A stretch of DNA of 64,000 bases from Diphasiastrum complanatum (lineage: Eukaryota; Streptophyta; Lycopodiopsida; Lycopodiales; Lycopodiaceae): contig CM055107.1 of assembly GCA_029204225.1 (NCBI GenBank), forward strand, positions 7,964,472 to 8,028,471, in the 5' to 3' direction. The notes beneath the pieces were generated by a model. The model saw only the letters and a list, made by a program, of their open reading frames with translations. It had not been told where the DNA came from and made no database searches. The translations under genes were made by a program, and so were the position numbers. Below are positions 1 to 10,700 of the stretch, piece by piece. Within the stretch, counting starts at the first letter, position 1. Each line of letters starts with the position of its first letter.

Positions 1-303
1 ATTTCCTTGGTTTAGAGTAAACTTCAAACTCCATTTGGTTTTATTACTCATACTTATTGCTAAAGTCCATCCTTGAAAGCTTCTGAAGATGCCCTTATCC
101 CTTAGTGTGTCCACACCAACTACACTTTTTTTATTAATGAAGTTAGATAGGAAATGAAGCCTGAGTTTTTTTACCTATTTCTAGGTTGAAATGATTTTCA
201 AAGTACCTCCAAACCGAGCTAGTTCCTTTTAGCATACATTCAAGAAAGAAATAGGAGGAACAACTTGTCTTCTACATTCCTTGGCAACTTAGCACTTTCC
301 ACG
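1..303. other. No recognisable gene
   Basis: AT-rich flanking DNA. I see no ORF or repeat that can be named before the tandem duplication that starts near 304. Confidence 0.5.
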
Positions 304-819
304 TGTAACTCAAAGCAATATTCATTTTTTTAGCATTTTCTTTTGGTTTTGGGTACTTCCATTGGTAGTGTGCATGAATGTCTTACTCACTTGTAGAGAT
401 GTATTACATTACTAATTGAAGATCCTCCTTGGATCAATGTATCATGCTTAGATCCGCTAGTCCTATCACCATCTCTTTCTCTCCATATACAATCCTAGCC
501 ACTATTCTAGTCTCACCTCTCATTAACTTTGAAAGTAAGCTTTATAATAAAAGCATCAAAGGTAACTCAAAGCAATATTCATTTTTTTAGCATTTTCTTT
601 TGGTTTTGGGTACTTCCATTGGTAGTGTGCATGAATGTCTTACTCACTTGTAGAGATGTATTACATTACTAATTGAAGATCCTCCTTGGGATCAATGTAT
701 CATGCTTAGATCCGCTAGTCCTATCACCATCTCTTTCTCTCCATATACAATCCTAGCCACTATTCTAGTCTCACCTCTCATTAACTTTGAAAGTAAGCTT
801 TATAATAAAAGCATCAAGG
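304..819. repeat. 258-bp tandem duplication
   Basis: Two head-to-tail copies, 304-561 and 562-819, are almost identical. The clearest difference is one extra G in copy 2, near 689. Each begins GTAACTCAAAGC and ends near AAAGCATCAA. There is no coding potential. The near identity implies a recent duplication. Confidence 0.9.
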
Positions 820-939
820 TCTTTGTAAACGCATTCATTACACAACTACATACTTTATAAACAAGTGTGCAATGTTAAGCTGAATTTAACATGTAAACCA
901 ACCCCCAAGCATGTCAAGCAAGTAGGTGGGGGTTTGAGC

Positions 940-1284
940 CTACATCATTATGTTAGGAAGTTCTCCCTTTTCCAACTCATCCCATTGTCCTTGACACAAC
1001 TTGTCTTTGAAAGCAAGGTTCAAAAGTGACAAGTGAGGTTCATGCTTGAGAACTAGCATTTTGATTGATTTATGTGTCCTCCAAGTCCTTTCCAACTCAT
1101 CCCATTGTCCTTGACACAACTTGTCTTTGAAAGCAAGGTCCAAAAGTGACAAGTGAGATTCATGCTTGAGAACTAGCATTTTGATTGATTTGATGTGTCC
1201 TCCAAGTCCTTTGTAAAAGAAATGATATAATATTACATGCCTTTGGCATGTATATAAAAGATGAATACTACCAAGGTTAACCAT
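940..1284 (-). repeat. 120-bp tandem duplication read as a repetitive ORF
   Basis: TCCAACTCATCCCATTGTCC recurs at 971 and 1091, giving a 120-bp period. The minus strand is open across both copies (114 codons, with a 40-residue repeated unit containing LAFKDKLCQGQWDELE). Because the period is a multiple of three, duplication alone keeps the frame open. I do not recognise a protein family, and a real gene is doubtful. Confidence 0.7.
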
Positions 1285-2219
1285 TAAGGTGATAACTTGG
1301 GTTCCATGCCAATGACATTATGAAGGGGATTTTACCATGATACCTCCATCATTTAATGATGGAACTTGACTTCAAAGCCAATGATATCATATTGGGGATT
1401 TGTTTCTCTCCTTAGTATTTTATATCTTTACTTCCATGATCACAAATTGTTTTGCAATTTGCAAGATATTTCAATAGTTTATGATGAGAGGCCATGATAC
1501 TTGAGAAATAAGTTCCAAGTGGAGCCCCTTTCATTGCCACAAAAACAAATTTGCATATGAAACCCTTAAATCTTATATGGGAGGCATGGGGAAATCAAGC
1601 TATCATCTACTTAAGGCTATTATTAGTTCTAACTTATTCCTATTTAAAAATTAAGAGTGATATTGTATGTTTTTTTCAGACACTATTTCATCTAGCTTTA
1701 TAATGTACAGCATGTAGACTTATATCACATAGTAAGGCCAAGCCAAGAAGCACAAAGCTCCAAGTGTCCACTCGTACATGGTTACAATTCAAAGTTCAAT
1801 GGTGACTGGTGTAAAGGACATGATCATCAAGTTTAAAAAATCATATATTGTCATTCCAATAATTATTTTGGAGAATAATATTGACTCCTACCTTGAGCTA
1901 CAATAGTGTCAATAAGAGAGTAAATGTTGTTGATTTTTTTATATAGTAGCTTGACATGAAAACAATTCATATTGTATTTTTACCAGATATTTAATTTGCA
2001 CTAGCATTGTTATGTACATGCAATGTATAGTATGTAAAAATAGCATATTTCTAGCCTAGGAATATGTACATCCTCGGTTGGTTCTAATTAAGATGGAGCT
2101 CGAGGCTCTGAACATTGACAACGCAACAGTTGTGATTCAAGCCAATGCATTTGTGGATGTAGTAACAATTTTTCGCTAACTCAACTGATTTCAAAGGGCG
2201 AAATCTTAATTTCCATGAC
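1285..2219. other. No recognisable gene
   Basis: AT-rich intergenic DNA without a credible ORF or named repeat. Confidence 0.5.
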
Positions 2220-2339
2220 AAGGTCCAAGGCCCTTACATTGGCCAAAGGGTCACAAATGAGGCTCCTCTCCCTTAAAATCAGGTCTAAGGCCCTTACATT
2301 CGCAAAAGGGTCACAAACTAGGCTCCTCTCCCTTAAAAT
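2220..2339. repeat. 60-bp tandem duplication
   Basis: Two copies of a 60-bp unit containing AAGGCCCTTACATT and CTCCTCTCCCTTAAAAT lie at about 2220-2279 and 2280-2339 and differ at a few positions. Confidence 0.85.
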
Positions 2340-2380
2340 GAAGAGCCCGTTTTGTTTTATGGGCATATTCATTGCTTCTT

Positions 2381-2452
2381 GGTTTTCAAGGGAAGGCTCA
2401 AACTTGAGACCAAAGAAACTTTGGATGTCAAGTTAACCAATTGAGCCAACCC
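2381..2452 (-). mobile_element. tRNA-related SINE-like segment, copy 1
   Basis: On the minus strand this reads like a degenerate tRNA head: an A-box-like TTGGCTCAATTGG is followed about 35 nt later by a B-box-like CAAGTTTGAGCC. A homologous segment lies at 28641-28710 in the same orientation, so it is a dispersed repeat. No poly(A) tail or target duplication was established, so it may be only the 5' part of a SINE. Confidence 0.5.
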
Positions 2453-2826
2453 CCTTGGGTAACCTTTCTGGGAAGATTACTTCACAACCTTTTGCACAAG
2501 TTGAGCAAATCATAGTTGTATACTTTAAGATTTGTGCAGTTTCCAATTCTATTGCATATATTATAAGTGTTAACATTATGATTGTTCAACGGGAAGATTC
2601 TTAGAATCTCTTGAAATGTTTGAGTACAGTTCTAGAAGCTGTAACGTTCTAGAAGCGATAGACAATTAACAAAATGAAAAACATTGCAATTTAAAAGGAT
2701 CTAATAAATTGAAACAAACTAATTTTCAAGCTGAAACTGAAGTGATAATACACCTCACCTTTTAACCCATAAAAAATATCGCAATAAATAAGCTATCTCT
2801 GGAGCCTGCATTGTATTTTGCTTTGG

Positions 2827-2830
<4 letters not shown>
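2453..2830. other. Intergenic, no gene seen
   Basis: AT-rich DNA between the SINE-like segment and the purine tract. Nothing recognised. Confidence 0.5.
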
Positions 2831-2880
<50 letters not shown>

Positions 2881-2947
2881 AAGAAAGAAAAAGAGAAAAA
2901 AGAAGAAGAAGAAGAAGAATAGGAGGAGGAGGAGGAGGAAGAAGAAG
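2831..2947. repeat. Compound purine microsatellite (GA)n-(GAA)n-(GGA)n
   Basis: About 23 GA units (2831-2876) run into A-rich purine, then GAA and GGA triplets. Serine/leucine-rich ORFs on the opposite strand are an artefact of this tract. Confidence 0.95.
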
Positions 2948-3125
2948 CTTGGACAGATCGAGGCAATAGATCGTGTGAAATAATATTTTTCCAACAAATC
3001 CAGCTGCGGGTAAAGTTTCTAACTTTTCTATTGCGATGAACTTCATGGAATAAAGAGAATTGGTTTGTTCTTTGATTTGAGACGATTAGCATTTTACAGT
3101 GAAGATGTTGAATTGGAGCTTACGC

Positions 3126-3133
3126 TAGGGTTT
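3126..3133 (+). promoter_or_regulatory. Telo-box-like TAGGGTTT
   Basis: TAGGGTTT is a known plant promoter or 5'-leader element (telo-box), often found in genes of growing tissue. Here it lies about 430 bp upstream of the small ORF at 3556. Its function here is inferred. Confidence 0.35.
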
Positions 3134-3555
3134 GAAAATGTGTAACGTTTGCTAGAATTTTTGAGTTGTGGCTTTTTTATTTTAACTTTGCGGACCTTTC
3201 TTGTTTTCTTTTGAGGAGCATGTTCTTTGGCGCTTGACTTTTCATGTACGTTGTGGCTGTTCTTTGATGTGAAGTTGCTCCAAGGGTTCAGTTCTTAAGA
3301 ATTTGATATAGTGATTTTATCTGGGGTTTTTTGAAAATTTTAATGAACAATTTTGGGGTGACTTCATCTTGGCTTTGAACTGAGCATCGGTGCTTTGCTG
3401 TTGTGTCATGGAAGCTTTGGTGGTAGGATTTGTGTCAGTTGCTTTTGATGCGTGCACAGAGATTTATTTCCAATTAAATTGTATATTAGACCTCTTTTCG
3501 AACTCTTATTTGATGTAGCATATGACAAACCATAGCAGGTGTTCGGAAAATTACA

Positions 3556-3960
3556 ATGAGCGATTGGCACTTTGTTTTTCTTGTAATTTTGTTCGTCGGC
3601 ACAGTAGCCCTTGCAACAAGTGCACCGCAAAGGGAGGGGGGAAACTTATCTTCAGGAGGAAGTATTGAAACCCTTGACCGGAGCAAGGAAGTGGAAGGGG
3701 ATAAGCCGGCTGAAGCGAGTTCTGGAATTTCATTCAACCTTATGCAGTTTCCGACAGAAACTGGGAAAAACAGACAGCAGTTTATTCATGACATTGTGAA
3801 GAGGGATAAGCAACGGTTACAGTATTTTGCAAGTCGGATTGAAAGGGCGAAGTCTGAGAATAGCCACAATCAAACTCCCAAGCCGAAGGGCTTAAGAGTG
3901 GTTAAAGTTGAAAATGGAGGTTCAGAAGAAGAACAAACTGAAAAAACGAGCAATTCTTGA
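3556..3960 (+). CDS. Small secreted or membrane-targeted protein, unknown
   Basis: A 134-aa ORF with an ATG start. Residues 1-24 look like a signal peptide: polar start MSDWH, a hydrophobic core FVFLVILFVGTVALA, and a likely cleavage near ATSA/PQ. The rest is charged and glycine-poor, with a helical basic stretch around residues 72-96 (RQQFIHDIVKRDKQRLQYFA) and a polar tail. That stretch faintly resembles the propeptide of plant nepenthesin-like aspartic proteases (RD..RL), but no protease domain follows. It could be a first-exon relic, a truncated copy or a small secreted peptide precursor. A candidate acceptor (ATAGCAG) lies about 18 nt upstream of the ATG, so a 5'-leader intron is possible. 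The signal peptide is convincing; the function is not known. Confidence 0.5.
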   Translation: MSDWHFVFLVILFVGTVALATSAPQREGGNLSSGGSIETLDRSKEVEGDKPAEASSGISFNLMQFPTETGKNRQQFIHDIVKRDKQRLQYFASRIERAKSENSHNQTPKPKGLRVVKVENGGSEEEQTEKTSNS

Positions 3961-5401
3961 AGCACTGATTCGAATCAATCAAGTATTGTGAGCTACTGGA
4001 GACTATGCCCTGATGGCTGTTTGTGTAAGATATTTGAATATCGTAAGTTAAATTATGTGAATATATGGAATATCAGTGAGTACAATTGGCCCAATCTCTA
4101 TGCTGCTGTATATTACTAGGAGATTAACCTAGCTCGCCAACTTTTGTACTGGTCTGCAACGCAGTATTTCATTTTGTCTTTACAGCTTCTGATACATCTC
4201 TATAATAGCGTGATTATTATTTGTAAAGCTGAACTGCAGTTTACAACTTTACGCATCCATCTTGCTGCACATGAGGGTGTCAGTTTTCAATGGGCTTATG
4301 AAGTGATCAAACAAGCTAGTGGCCCGAAAGTCTGTAGATCGAGGCTTGCTAGTTGTTTTACTCTGAGCTTTATTTGATAACTGTGCTACTTGTCGTTCCC
4401 CATGCACTTTGCTCCTTCAAGAAAAGGAGACGACATCTATGCACTCAGAAAAGTAGCATAGACATAGCTTATTACCACGAGAATATGCTTGGACAATGTG
4501 AATCACTTTTTTTCAGCTAACAAGGAAGCTTGGTTAATTTTAAGCATCTGTGGAAAGGAGGAATCGTCAGCTTGGGTGATCTTTTGTGAGGAGCCGGCTA
4601 AACCCTTGACTAAGGTCACAATATGAGATTTAGACTTAGGGCACGAGGACCCATTCTTTTAAGCTCTAAAGGAAACACAAGAAAACAAATTATTTTCAGA
4701 AACCTGTGATGGGTATGGAAAAAAAGCATTTCGATTTACAATTCTAAAAAATAATTCAACGTACCGGTCACCAGCGTTTAAGTGCCTCATCAAAAAATTT
4801 CCTCGTGTAGTCGGATCTTCATTAAGTCACTTTCAAGTATGTAAAGATATATCTTTTTGTCAAGGGCTTTTATCGGAAAATATGTGATTATACTATTTTT
4901 AATGAACTACAAACTATAATTTGCATAGAATGGTTAAGCATAAAAAATAGTGCAGACAAAAATGAAAAAGCATTTGGGCAGAAAATGAATATTTGTCGAT
5001 CTACGTGACATTCAAAATAGGGGTCTTTTTTGGATTCAAAATTCCTCTAATGATTCACTGCTACTTTTTAAAGCACATAACCTTGCACTTTAAAGGTAGA
5101 TGATCCTTTGTTAACTTTCTCAAAAGTTCAAAAAAAAGCTCGATAAGTTTTTGGCCCGTACAACTTTTCGTAAAATAAAATATGTGTTTTGACATGTCTA
5201 TTCTCTAAATATCAGCAGAATTAATTGGAGGACGAACCTTGATCAAAGACATTTTGAAACAATCTTGAAGCTGCAAAATGGTTGTTAATAAGTTACAAGG
5301 TTAAAGGATAAAAGTTGGAGTCAAATTTTTGAGGATTTTAATACATTAGAAATAGTAATAAAAAACAAACATCAACTCACAAAAATGAGAACCCAAACCA
5401 A
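3961..5401. other. Gene-poor stretch downstream of the small ORF
   Basis: Probable 3' UTR of the 3556 ORF, then AT-rich DNA. A 77-codon ORF at 4144-4377 has no family resemblance and is not called. Confidence 0.45.
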
Positions 5402-5591
5402 CCTATGCCGAGCATAGGTCTTGGTGGGAACAATACTAGACATAGCTTTCATTGCAATCTATGTCGGACATAAGTCATCAGTTTGAGAGCTATGGAATAC
5501 ATAGCTATCACCTTCACCTAGTATGTATGACATATTTCGAGGTGGGATCTATGTTTGACATACATCCCACTAAAACCTATACTTGGCGTAG
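5402..5591. repeat. Cluster of short palindromes
   Basis: Five near-palindromes lie within 190 bp: CCTATGCCGAGCATAGG (5402-5418), TCTATGTCGGACATAAG (5458-5474), AGCTATGGAATACATAGCT (5488-5506), a 29-bp inverted repeat with GTGGGAT/ATCCCAC arms (5542-5570), and CCTATACTTGGCGTAG (5576-5591). Four share the pattern CTATG-(3 to 5 nt)-CATAG. They could form small cruciforms or be diverged copies of one binding site. Confidence 0.6.
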
Positions 5592-6541
5592 TTGTGCTTG
5601 GAGTGATGGGAGAAGGAATGACGATTCGATAAGTCGAACTATCGAACGGAGTGGAACGAACATTCTTTCCTAATGCATGACTACGCCTATCAATAATTGA
5701 ACAAAGCTATAATGACATAAGTCAGTTCAATCTTTTAGCAACTAACTTTGAAATCATTAGTACTAAATTGATTTCGGAGTCGAACAATTTAAGAGTTTGA
5801 AGTGATGTATAGAATATTGCAGCGTTGAAGTAATAATGGATCAGATGCAACAATAAGAGATTTGTCTATTACAAATGACTACAGAGAAGCATACATTCTG
5901 ACATGATACAGAACACAATAAGAAAATAGATTGATTCAGTAAGTAGCATGTACAAATCAGATGATGAGAGCACAAAGCAATAGCGGATATAAACTGTGAA
6001 ATTTTCAGCAGTTCACACGTGTGGGGAAATTTGTGAATGATCTTACTAAGCTTTGTGTTTGCACGTAGAACATTGTAGATTGAAAATCAAGATCTAATTC
6101 TAGATTCTATGGCTAGATCACAATCTAGCATGCTAATAATCAATAGTTAATTACTTTCACACGTGTGAGAAAAGTACAAACAATATTAATGTATGGGAAA
6201 GGCCTTCTCCTCGAGTTAAAGAGAGAATGGGCAATTCAAGCTTACAATGAAAAAATCCAAATTGACAAGAGAATATCTTCTATGCTCGATTCATCATCAA
6301 AATTGTGAGGAAACTCACATACATATATAATGGATGGGACTAGCTCGAAGTAGATCAGCCCTCAAATTTTATTGGTGCACTTCTAGGAGTAGTATCTACC
6401 AAAAATTTGACACCTACCACTTTGAAATGCAACTTTAACTACATTTTTTTTACATGTGTCACTTTCTAGATTACATATGTACAAATATGCATGCATGTGC
6501 CAATACAAGTCTTAGTTTGATTTGCATATCACACTTGCATA
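5592..6541 (-). mobile_element. LTR-like region, minus orientation
   Basis: About 5830-5975 is the reverse complement of 43250-43410, with long stretches of near identity such as TTTGTACATGCTACTTACTG. Both therefore belong to one LTR family in opposite orientations. The region lies just 3' of the stop codon of the older Copia copy (6542) and is probably its 3' LTR and non-coding tail. LTR ends could not be fixed. Two CACACGTGTG palindromes occur at 6014-6023 and 6158-6167. Confidence 0.45.
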
Positions 6542-7070
6542 TTAAGTGACTTGAGTTTTTACTAGGCCAAACCTATGCTTGATGAAGGAACTTTTACTTA
6601 AAGGTTTGGTTACAACTACAACAAAATAAGTGCTATGGATCAAAAGACTACTTTTTGAGCTAAAGACTATCAAGGAAGATGATGATCAAGTGTGATAATA
6701 TTTTGGCACAAGCCATTGCCAACAATCCATTATTTCATACAAGGAACAAGCACATCGAAGTTGCACACCATTTCGTGAGAGAGAAGCTCATTGGAGGAGA
6801 GATCTATTTGGAACATATTGATACAACATCATGTATTGCCGATCTATTCGGCTTTACATGATGAGAGAGATATGCTATCTTGTTTTTCAGAAAGCCAAAA
6901 TATTAGATTTCCACCAAGATATATGGCATATGCACTTGTAGAATTTCAATCCACTTTGTCACTAGCAAAATCCGAGTCTAAGTAGCCAATGATTGACAGA
7001 TCTTCACTCTTGTAGAACAAACCATAATCATAAGCTGAAGATATGTATCTTAGTACCCTTTTGGCCATTA
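6542..7070 (-). pseudogene. Older Copia element, RNase H end of pol, interrupted
   Basis: Minus-strand translation from 7070 gives Copia RNase H: MAKRVLRYISSAYDYG, then YLDSDFASD, WLSEKQDSISLSS, and at the far end FIKHRFGLVKTQVT with a stop at 6542-6544. Between the SLSS motif and the C-terminus, 6602-6848 is inverted. The 5' continuation of this copy is at 12033-12243 (ITRPDLRFSVHKL), and the whole 7071-12032 element sits between the two halves. Premature stops (for example after SDFASDKVD) show that it is dead. Confidence 0.8.
6602..6848 (+). other. Inverted ~250-bp segment inside Copia RNase H
   Basis: The plus strand encodes the missing middle of the RNase H domain: KGLVTTTTK, LWIKRLLFELKTIKEDD, then FHTRNKHIEVAHHFVREK and HIDTTSCIADLF. 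The sequence on both sides codes on the minus strand. Breakpoints fall around 6600-6604 (shared AAAGG) and 6847-6850. This is a clean internal inversion of the old Copia copy. Confidence 0.8.
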
Positions 7071-7747
7071 TGTCGCGAACGGGTTTAGTTTATCGCAAAC
7101 GATTTTGTTTCTTTTGAATTTTCTTAGGCGGAAGCTTGCAGGATCCTGGACACGCAACTATAGATATCATTCTGGCAATAAAGACGACGGAAGACAAGGA
7201 GATGCACAAGATTATCAGTGTCTCACTCGTTGGCGGCTTGACACTCTGCTCCTTCGCTGTGTTCTGCTCGTTGGCAAACTTTCATCCACAGCTATTTCAT
7301 TTCTATTCTTTTTCTTTTCTGCTCTACTCACGTACACTCTCTGTGTATTCTTTTTTATCTGGAAAAAATGTTTATATCTCCACTGTGTGGAGTTTACAAG
7401 ATAGCTAAACAGAGAATTACAAGAGTAGTTAACACTAATCAACTAATCAGTTACTCTTCGTTATTGCTAGCTGTTTCAGTTGAGCATGAAGTTTAAGACT
7501 CCACGCCCGTTGAGCTACCAATTGGCAGCGTGAAAGATTTTCTTCCGACTCTTTCGTTTCATGTCGTTTCGTGTCTTTTTGGTCCTGGAGGCATGTTTGA
7601 CTTTCACGAATCATTCGACCTTCGAGTTTCGCTTTGCTTCGTGTCTTAGAGTTTTTGAGGAGCGTTGACTTTCGTGAATTGTTCGCCATTCGACCTTTTC
7701 TTCTCTTCACACCGCGACAAAGTTGTAGAAGTTCACCATTTCTAACA
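7071..7747 (-). repeat. 3' LTR of the nested Copia element
   Basis: It begins TGTCGCGAACGGGTTTAG and ends CCATTTCTAACA on the plus strand, 677 bp. Its first ~210 bp match the truncated LTR at 11820-12032. On the minus strand it starts TGTTAGAAATGG right after a purine tract, CAAGAGAGAG (7748-7757), the polypurine tract. It abuts the RNase H coding of the older Copia copy at 7070. Confidence 0.8.
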
Positions 7748-7751
7748 CTCT

Positions 7752-10700
7752 CTCTTGAACCTTGCAGCTTTGCACGTTTAATCCAATTGTCTTTCTTTGC
7801 TTTGCGAAGAGTGGCTTGTCGAGTGGCTTCGTGAGCAGATCTACAATCATGTCTTTAGACTTTATGTACTGGACCTGGAGCTCTCATTTCGAGATCAAAT
7901 CTTGAATGTGATGGTACTTCAGAGGTATGTGTTTTGTCTTTGAATGCAAGACAGGACCCTGGGACAGATAAATGGCACTCTGAGAATCCATCATCATTGT
8001 GCATGGTCTTCCTTGTCGTATCCCAATTGCCTCCAGCATCATCTGCAGCCAAACTACCTCGTTCGCCACCTTTGAAGCTGCGACGTATTCAACTTCGCAA
8101 GAGGATTGAGCTACCAAGGTTTATTTTTTGCATATCCAGTTGATTGCTGCTTCGCACGCTATTGAACAGCCTCCAGTTACGGACTTGCTGTCATCTTTGC
8201 AGCTCACCCAACTTGCATCACTGTAGTGGTGTAGCTCAAATTTTTTTCTTTTATTTTCTGCTCTGTAGGTTAATCCCATATTTTGGGTACCCTTTAGAAA
8301 TTGCAGGATTTGTTTCATCATTTGCCAATGTGCCATTCCAAGATTGGAAGAGAATTGGCTTAAGGCATAAACAGAGAAAGGTAGATTGGGTCTGGTACAA
8401 ATTGTAAGGTACATTCAGACTACCGATTAGATTTTGGTAGGGTATACCTTCCATCTTCTGTTTTTCTTCTTCTATTTTTGAGAAATCCTACTTCGTCAAC
8501 TTGGCTCCAGCTATCATTGGTGTGGCCTTTTCTTTGCAGTCTGTCATGCGATACTACTTCAGCACCTTTCTGGCATATTCAGACTGACTCAAGTGCATTT
8601 CGTCTTTTATTCGATCTCTTCTGATCTCTAGCCCGAGGTATTTTGTTGCTTCTCCTAGATCTGTGATTTCATAATTCTCAAAAATCTGACTCTTTGTGTC
8701 ATTGATTAGCTTCAAAGAGTTACCTATCATAAGGGAATCATCCATGAAAATAGTCAGTATCACAAAATCTTTTCCTACTCTTTTTATGTGGACATTACAG
8801 TCTGGTTGTGTAGGATTGAAGTCTAGAGACTTCATAAGACCGTCGAGCTTCTTGTACCAAGCTCGTGATGCATGCTTTAGACCATAAATGCATCTCTGCA
8901 ACCGTCAGACATATTGTCGATTGTCGAAGTCTTCAAATCCTTCAGGATGCTTCATGAAGATTTCTTCCTCTAGATCTTTGTGGAGAAAGGCTGTCTTCAC
9001 ATCAATCTGGTGAATTTTCAGATTGTGTTGTGTAGCATATACAAGAAGCAGTCGTATGCTTGTCATCTTGACCATCGACGAATATGTGTCGAAATAATCA
9101 ACACCATATCTTTGTGTGTAGCCCTTCGCGACAAGCCTTGTTTTGTAACGGCCAACATTGTCATCTGATTTCATTTTCTTCTTGTACACCCACTTGTAGT
9201 CAACGATCTTTATATTTTCTGGCAGTGGCTCTAGTGTCCATGCCTCGTTTTGTCTCATCGACTCTATCTCCTCTGACATTGCCTGCTTCTTGAATTCTCC
9301 CTCGGGACTCTGGATAGCCTCTTGGTATGTTGTTGGCTCTTCAGTGAAGCTGCAGGACTCGAATTGCGCATCTTCGTTCCATTGAAGATTGTCCATATAT
9401 AGATCTGGAGGTCTTCTTTGTCTTGTTGACCTTCGGGGTTTGTTTTGTCGCTACTTGATTGTTTCTTGTTCGTGGGGTTGATCTTCTGCTTACTGCTACT
9501 CTGGAGTCTGTGGCTCAACATTCTGACTTGACGTCTGTCCTCGATCTCCGTCTTGAATTGGTAGCGGTGTGAAGATCTCATGGCCATTCTCATCTTTTAG
9601 TCTAGGGAATGTGGACTCATCGAACTTCACATCTCTACTCAAAACAATTTTTTTTGTGGTTGGATTGTAGAGTCTGTATACTTGTAATCCGTTCAAGTAT
9701 CTGACCATGATTGTTTGCTCTGATTTATCATCGAACTTGTTTTTTTTTTTTTTTGGAATGTGCTTGTACACGTACATATGATAGATCTGGCTTTCTACCT
9801 ATCGACATTTCGTACGGTGTCTTGTTTTCCAGTGCTGTCATTGTTGATATGTTCTGCAGGTGTACTGCTGCAGCTATTGCCTCAACCTAGAATTGACTTG
9901 GCAATCCAGCCTGTGCCATCATGCATCTAGCTCCTTCGACTAGCATCATGTTTCTTCTTTCCGTGACACCATTATATTCTGGTGTGTATGCAGGAGTGAA
10001 TTGATGCTCTATTCCCTGTTCTTGGCAGAATTTTGAAAATTCTTTGCTCTTGTACTGACCTCCATTGTCAAATCTGATGATCTGAATCTTCTTTGAGGTG
10101 TGTCGCTCTGCAAATGCCACGAACTTCTTGAAAGAGTCAAACACTTCAAATTTCTTCTTTAGGTAGTAGATCGTAGTCATCCGGCTTGAATCATCTATGA
10201 ACGTCAGAAAATACCTCGATCTTGAGAGCGAATCCATTTTCATCGGTCCACAGACATCTGAGTGGACGAACTCAAGAACTTCTTTGGCTCTTCTTCCCTT
10301 ATGTGTGAATAGATTCTGATGTTGTTTGCCTTTTTGACAGGCTTCGTAGAACTCAATATCGGGTCTTGATATCTTAAGACCTATGACTATGTCTTTCTTT
10401 CTTACACATATCATACAGGCTCCTCATGTTCAGATGATACATTCTCCTGTGCCAGAGCTGATCTTCAGAATTGCTATCAGAGTATGCTATTAGATTTGCT
10501 GATTATCTTGGCTTGGTAGAGGTTTCCTTCTCTGCATCCAACCATCAGCAATTTGTTTGTAGTTTTCTCGATCATGCGACATGTATTGCCATCGAATAAA
10601 ATCCGAATTCCAAGATCTGCCATCTTGGAGACTGATAGCAGGTCTTTTCTTAATGAAGACACGTAGAGTGCTCCTGGCAGCTCTGCTTGACCTAAAAGTG

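Noticed and set aside
304-819. CRISPR-like array
   Set aside because: Only two long abutting copies without spacers, in a plant genome.
2755-3092. Minus-strand serine/leucine-rich ORFs
   Set aside because: Product of the purine microsatellite read on the opposite strand.
4144-4377. 77-codon ORF downstream of the small secreted gene
   Set aside because: No ATG in good context at its start, no recognisable motif, and it lies in the presumed 3' UTR/flank.
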